Positions 58,531 to 64,000 of a DNA stretch of 64,000 bases are shown here, one piece after another. The stretch spans positions 9,492,714 through 9,556,713 of the forward strand of contig NC_092567.1 in the NCBI RefSeq assembly GCF_037975245.1, given 5' to 3'. The translations under genes and the position numbers were made by a program. Within the stretch, counting starts at the first letter, position 1. Every line of letters starts with the position of its first letter. Under the pieces are notes generated by a model that saw nothing but the letters and a program-made list of their open reading frames with translations, ran no database searches and was not told the origin of the DNA. The stretch is from Apostichopus japonicus (lineage: Eukaryota > Echinodermata > Holothuroidea > Aspidochirotida > Stichopodidae).

Positions 58531-61500
58531 CTGAAATAAACAGATAAAAGCAAATAATATTAGTTAAGAAATACTTAACAACATAAGAGCTAACATCATT
58601 TACAAGAAACAGCTCACTTATCTCTTACAGATTACCCTACTCCTTACATTACAGTCCTTCAATTGTCTCTAACAGAAAAGAATCATTAAGAATGGCAAAC
58701 ACGTGAACCAGTGAGTAATTCAACAACCATCTACACTACAAGAAAGTTATTTCATGAAATTAATCTTCCCTAATCGTGTGTCTTGATTAATCAAAACATG
58801 CATATCTACGGAAATAATTAAGCCATGAAAGCACAAGGGTAGTAGTGAAGCGATTTCCCCAAAAGAACCTGTTGAGTGCAGATTAGACTGTTTGTCAGAA
58901 TTCACTGTTCATCATATTCTTATACAAGGATAAAGATAACAGGCAATGTCTACAAATGATTTCAAAGTTACCTCAATTGTGGGAACAATCATATTACAAC
59001 CTTCACTTATAATCTATACATAATCTATGAATTATCTATATCTTTTATATATATTATCTATACATTATCTATATCTATTACATATATATTCTATATATTA
59101 TCTATACAATAAATGCCTCCATGTGACCTTTCTTTTACTTTACAGTTTTGTAATATTTTGAATTCTCTTAACAAGTATGAAGCAAAAAAATAATGACACC
59201 CAATCCTACTCTTTGTAATATTGAAATTTTTCAGGGCCTTTTAATCAACAACTGTCAATGAATGAGTTGAATGTTTCTCTAGCTTCTATAAAATCATTCG
59301 CCTATCCTCTAGAACTTCTATAACAAATGATATTGCTTCATTGCTGAAAATTCCCTTATGTGATTAACTACATTATTTCATGTTTTATACAATAGAATCT
59401 TGTCCAAATATCACTTTTAGGTCTATTAACAGTTGTACACAAAACAATTCCTACATAGCTCACTGTTGAATTGTTGTCTACCAATGGTTGTCACTTAATT
59501 GTGCTACTAAATGGTTGACAAAACCTCCATTCACATTGAGTAAATACTGACGTCTCCTGCTTCATGTAGTATCTGCTTTACTCTTGAAAACTAATGTGCT
59601 TACTGTTAAAGAACCTTTTGTACTTATTGAACATAAAATATTGTACATTAACCAGGGACAGCACCAATTGGAGGGTTGGGGGTCATTTATGATGCTTTCC
59701 TCTCTCAGTTTCTCCTATTCAATCAAAACTGAAGTCTCTCTAGTCTCTAAATCTGCCCACAATGTGCACTTTATACAGATGGCAATTTATGTACTTCCAA
59801 AATGTTTGCCCACTTGCCCTTCGCTTGCCATCCACTTGCCCCACTAGAGAAATTATGGTGCAACCACTGGCATTAACTTATATCTTACTTTTATAAATGT
59901 ATAGATAGATAGATAGTTAGATAGATAGATATTTATTCAGCCAATCATATAAAATACAATGGAAATTGGTTGATAACAAGAGCTCAAAACATTAAAAATT
60001 GTAGACAACAAATAAGACGTATAATAATGTACATAGATATGAAAACGTTCCTATCAAATATTAAGATGAACAAAATATAAAATGTACCTACAAAATATTA
60101 AAGCGTACAAAATATAAATGCCCTCATATCCAATATAAAGTCTACAAAGTTTAAAATTGTTTAACGGTTTTGGTGCGTATTGAATATCTTCACAGCAGAA
60201 GGATAAATACTGTCAGTAAATCTTTTAGAACCCCTAAAGGTACACATTCTTTTGCCTGAAGGCAGGAACTTGAAATAATCAGTTGCTGCATGGGTGGTAA
60301 TCATCATTCAATATAATTTCAACACGTATTCCCATCTTCTTATACAAAACAGACTACACTACCAATATGGGGCACCTTAAACAATGGATGCACTCTTCTT
60401 TACTGTTCCAGAATATTTAATACTTCACATTTGTTCTTACCTTTGCTCCCTTCTCTGCATCCATCCTCTCTCTCTCTGCCTCTTCCCTCTCTGCTGCTTT
60501 CCTATTCTTGTAATGAGGTACAGTCCTCTCCAACTGATCCGCTAGCTCATGATAAGCTCTCTCTTCCTTTAAATTCAATCAAACAATTTGCTTAACAAAG
60601 ATAAGATCAACTTGTAGAATGAAAATGGTATCAAATACCAGTTAAATGTAATATCTCTTGTATATACAAGGCCAAAGGGCTATCAAATAATATATACACA
60701 TGTGAACAATCCCTTTCATAGCATGCACAAGAAATGACCATTAATATCCATATTGTTCAGTATGAAAAATTCATGATTCATAAAATAAACTATGAGTGCT
60801 TGTTTGTTTTGACAGTGTTAAGTGCTATCCGTGGCTCTAAAATGTCTGTGGAACATGAATTAAGTCTGTATAAACTTACCAGTGTTTCTATTTCATACTG
60901 AAGACTGTCTAGCAGCCTCTGTCTCTGACAAACATCTTTGTTGGTAACAACTAAAGGTGTCTGCACCCTACTGATGGGTTTGCTTGTCCATGGGGCAACT
61001 TCTTGTAGTCTTGGTCCTAATTGTGGGGCTGATGAACTCCCATATAGTTGTCTGTTTGGCTGGCCTTTTAATGCTTAACAAAATAAATAAACATATCCTC
61101 TCAAATAGAATGTTAGTTAATTTGGATCAATCTTTCTGAAACTAAACAAGGAATATTTTGAACAAAACTCTAGTCACTTATGAAAATTTTGAACAAGAAT
61201 TGACAAAAAAATATTTACCATTAAGACTGTAAGGCACTGAGTGGATGCCCCCCTGCTTTTAACACATTTTCACAAATTAAAAAAAAAGTTCACATAAGTA
61301 CTGAAAGAATTAATGTTCAGTGCAACTTTGTATCATGGTCATGTTAAAAACTGGGTAAAAATACTAGTAAATAGTACAAGACTGGTCCAAATACTCAGAT
61401 GTATTGCAAGAGAAATTTACTGTTTATACTAAATGCAGGAAGAGCAGAGATTCTTTTACATTATGTGTATGTTGATAGCATCTAAATGGTCTTATTGATA

Positions 61501-61798
61501 AATTAAAAATACAAAAACATTCATTATGAGTGAATGTCGTCTTAGAGTACAATTAGTCATGATCAGGTTGCTGCTAAAGATGAAAGAAGAATAACATACT
61601 GTAACTAGTTCCCAGGAGACAGTATGTAACAACCAGCACTATGTATGAAAGCCTGGGCGACTATTTTCACAATGACTTCTTATTCATGGCAAAACATAAA
61701 CTCGAATGATACTAGAGGATCAAAGACTTACTTTTCCTTTTGTGCATATTAAGGAGTAACAACACCCTTGGATCATCCACTTTCATAGATTCCATTGA
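57733..61798 (-). CDS. Unrecognised gene, last four coding exons (394 codons visible)
   Basis: Gene span; exons are listed separately. Four exons join in phase with GT-AG sites and end at TAA. The visible protein begins SMESMKVDDPRVLLLLNMHK, then has a Pro/Ser/Gln-rich segment, a charged heptad-like stretch (RQRLLDSLQYEIETL, then ERAYHELADQLERTVPHYKN), an Arg/Glu-rich helix, a basic run KKKVKKK, a Ser/Thr-rich region, and a C-terminus with VRWEKTKVSRKVTVFDDDEL and GVPLSEIDKLTQKSESLDLG. The composition suggests a coiled-coil scaffold, perhaps cytoskeletal or centrosomal, but no family is named. The 5' part lies beyond 61798, probably to the right of the window. Confidence 0.8.
58531..59898. 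other. Intron of the unrecognised gene, part without element
   Basis: AT-rich, with a TATCTATA-rich low-complexity stretch at 59018-59110. No exon seen. Confidence 0.5.
59900..60300 (-). mobile_element. 3' end of a CR1/L2-type LINE, 5'-truncated
   Basis: On the minus strand an ORF remnant (60161-60298) reads YFKFLPSGKRMCTFRGSKRF then TDSIYPSAVKIFN and ends at TAA. This resembles the C-terminus of CR1/L2-group reverse transcriptase ORFs (LPSG...NSF.PSAIRL.N). The 3' end TGGCTGAATAAATA runs into a (TCTA)n tail at 59900-59930, as such elements do. Insertion lies in an intron of the unrecognised gene, same strand. Confidence 0.65.
60441..60566 (-). CDS. Unrecognised gene, penultimate coding exon
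   Basis: 42 codons, EERAYHELADQLERTVPHYK then NRKAAEREEAERERMDAEKG; strongly charged, likely helical. Acceptor ...TTTAAAG, donor GTAAGA, phase 0 at both ends. Confidence 0.85.
60880..61073 (-). CDS. Unrecognised gene, internal coding exon
   Basis: 194 nt. The first two bases complete a threonine codon, then LKGQPNRQLYGSSSAPQLGP to LLDSLQYEIETL. Acceptor ...TGTTAAG, donor GTAAGT; leaves phase 0. Confidence 0.83.
61732..61798 (-). CDS. Unrecognised gene, first exon visible in window
   Basis: 67 nt, SMESMKVDDPRVLLLLNMHKRK plus one base, between acceptor TTTCTTTCAG and donor GTAAGT. Its phase fits the next exon. The acceptor shows that more exons lie upstream. I could not identify them in 61799-62811. 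Confidence 0.75.
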
Positions 61799-61836
61799 CT
61801 GAAAGAAAACAAGATTCATAACTTTACTGACAGAAG

Positions 61837-61980
61837 GATGAAACTTATTTGAAAGAATGAAACTGAAGATACTAAACACAGATAACTGGCACTTATACTA
61901 TTAACATATGAAACATATTGAAAGAATGAAACTGAAGATACTAAACATAGATAACTGGCATTTATACTCTTAAGATATGT
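61837..61980. repeat. 69-bp tandem duplication
   Basis: GAAAGAATGAAACTGAAGAT occurs at 61851 and again at 61920, with the following sequence shared. Two copies in an intron of the unrecognised gene. Confidence 0.88.
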
Positions 61981-62811
61981 AAAATGTACCAAACATGGTC
62001 AAATTACAAGACATACTCCCTTGTTACATCATGTACACCTACTTTTAGTGGTAGAAAGCTACACAGTGATTACAACTATAAAATATAAAGAATATATTCT
62101 TTTCATTTCACAACTTAACAGACAAGGGTCACAATGCATGTTAATCCCCTCACTATCCCTATATAAGGCTGTTATTATATGATATGGTGAGATGCTGTTG
62201 AAACCTTACAACTGAGATGATTCATTCCACATTAAAGTGAGAGACAGAATAAAAAACAATCAACTGATATGCTCTTCTAGATTAAAATAACATTTCATAA
62301 CACTTAATGTTAGTATGTACTATGTTACTATATACTAAAATTCCATGTTGCCCAAAGATATGGATCATTATGAAGCAAATGCAAAGAGATACTTAAAATT
62401 GTGAATTTGAAACAGGTTCCTGACTAAGGACCAGTTGTTTGCTATACCTGAAAATTAATGCTCATTTCTCTCAATTGTTATCTACTTAAGAGAAAAGAGG
62501 ATATTTTTCTCTACATCAAATACAATGTAATATTATGGATCACAGCTTTTCCAATCTTTGTTACTCATTGAAGCATTCTTGAGCATTTTTGATCTGTTGT
62601 AGTTATTACTGACTTGTGATTGATGATCTGTTTCACGATCAGGTTCAATTTCACTGTGGCCAAATCAGTGTTAAACCTGCAACAGAACACCAGCAATAAT
62701 GTAACTCAATTAGTGACTAATGAACATGAAGCAAGTGACTGGTGATCTAATACCACATTTTGAGTCATAGTTAGAACAGATACTTTCCTTAGATCTGCTC
62801 TTATCATCTGG
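61981..62811. other. Intron sequence of the unrecognised gene, nothing recognised
   Basis: AT-rich. I found no convincing exon on the minus strand. Confidence 0.5.
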
Positions 62812-64000
62812 ATGAGCAGAATTGCAACAGACTTCAAATCTTCTTAGAACTGAAATGACCTTGACTATGTTCCCTGAAACTGTCCCATATTTAACAAGAT
62901 AAAACCATTCCACTGTGACTGGCAGTTAGATGAATTACCATGAGCAACAGACTTCAAATCTTCTTAGAACTGAAATGACCTTGACTATGTTCCCTGAAAC
63001 TGTCCCATCTTTAACAAGACAAAACCATTCCACTGTGACTGGCAGTTAGATGAATTGCCATGAGCAACAGACTTCAAATCTTCTTAGAACTGAAATGACC
63101 TTGACTATGTTCAATGAAACTGTCCCATATTTAACAAGACAAAACCATTCCACTGTGACTGGCAGTTAGATGAATTGCCATGAGCAACAGACTTCAAATC
63201 TTCTTAGAACTGAAATGACCTTGACTATGTTCAATGAAACTGTCCCATATTTAACAAGACAAAACCATTCCACTGTGACTGGCAGTTAGATGAATTGCCA
63301 TGAGCAACAGACTTCAAATCTTCTTAGAACTGAAATGACCTTGACTATGTTCAATGAAACTGTCCCATATTTAACAAGACAAAACCATTCCACTGTGACT
63401 GGCAGTTAGATGAATTGCCATGAGCAACAGACTTCAAATCTTCTTAGAACTGAAATGACCTTGACTATGTTCAATGAAACTGTCCCATATTTAACAAGAC
63501 AAAACCATTCCACTGTGACTGGCAGTTAGATGAATTGCCATGAGCAACAGACTTCAAATCTTCTTAGAACTGAAATGACCTTGACTATGTTCCCTGAAAC
63601 TGTCCCATCTTTAACAAGACAAAACCATTCCACTGTGACTGGCAGTTAGATGAATTGCCATGAGCAACAGACTTCAAATCTTCTTAGAACTGAAATGACC
63701 TTGACTATGTTCCCTGAAACTGTCCCATATTTAACAAGACAAAACCATTCCACTGTGACTGGCAGTTAGATGAATTGCCATGAGCAACAGACTTCAAATC
63801 TTCTTAGAACTGAAATGACCTTGACTATGTTCAATGAAACTGTCCCATATTTAACAAGACAAAACCATTCCACTGTGACTGGCAGTTAGATGAATTGCCA
63901 TGAGCAACAGACTTCAAATCTTCTTAGAACTGAAATGACCTTGACTATGTTCAATGAAACTGTCCCATATTTAACAAGACAAAACCATTCCACTGTGACT
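62812..64000. repeat. 120-bp tandem array, cut by the right edge
   Basis: About ten units of exactly 120 bp, each starting AACAGACTTCAAATCTTCTT near positions 62826, 62946 and so on. Units differ at a few sites: TTCCCTGAAAC against TTCAATGAAAC, and CCCATATTT against CCCATCTTT. The first unit (62821) is the most diverged. Confidence 0.97.

Noticed and set aside
57733-61798. Naming the right-hand gene as SPICE1, KIAA0753/moonraker or another centrosomal protein
   Set aside because: Recall of those proteins gave no aligned stretch beyond general coiled-coil similarity, so no symbol is given.
62710-62913. 67-codon minus-strand ORF as an upstream exon of the right-hand gene
   Set aside because: It lies mostly in the 120-bp array, and no acceptor/donor pair in phase with the exon at 61732 was found.

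Overview
The window is animal nuclear DNA: AT-rich, with short GT-AG split exons, long minisatellites and many short inverted-repeat DNA transposons. The one gene I can name is a metazoan CKAP5/XMAP215/ch-TOG microtubule polymerase. The transposon content and the dispersed TGACCT-type repeats fit a marine invertebrate, perhaps an echinoderm or hemichordate, but that is inference and I cannot fix the species.

Layout. 211-19593 (minus strand): 19 coding exons of CKAP5, from the start codon to the beginning of TOG4 (922 codons, every junction in phase); the gene runs off the left edge. Its introns carry five large tandem arrays, each at the donor (5') end of its intron. In two arrays the repeated unit contains the end of the exon plus the splice donor itself, and in a third the repeat begins at the donor. 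19594-57440: no gene recognised. This stretch holds a 6.5 kb minisatellite (24.3-30.8 kb), a nest of hAT-like elements (32.8-35.8 kb), four related elements with CAGGYGCGTATCCAGG-type ends and 5-bp target duplications (37.7-47.2 kb, two of them inserted into a third), and several smaller transposons. 57441-61798 (minus strand): the last four coding exons and poly(A) signal of a second gene that I do not recognise, with a truncated LINE in one intron. 62.8-64.0 kb: a 120-bp tandem array cut by the window edge.

Both genes are transcribed leftward, the unrecognised one lying upstream of CKAP5. The most unusual signal is the series of splice-donor minisatellites in CKAP5. In the 60-bp array (16551-17395) fourteen identical donors are spaced by a multiple of three and the frame stays open, so the sequence could in principle encode proteins with 0 to 13 extra 20-residue repeats at the end of TOG1. 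The second most unusual is transposons nested inside members of their own family, with target duplications and empty-site paralogues visible in the window.
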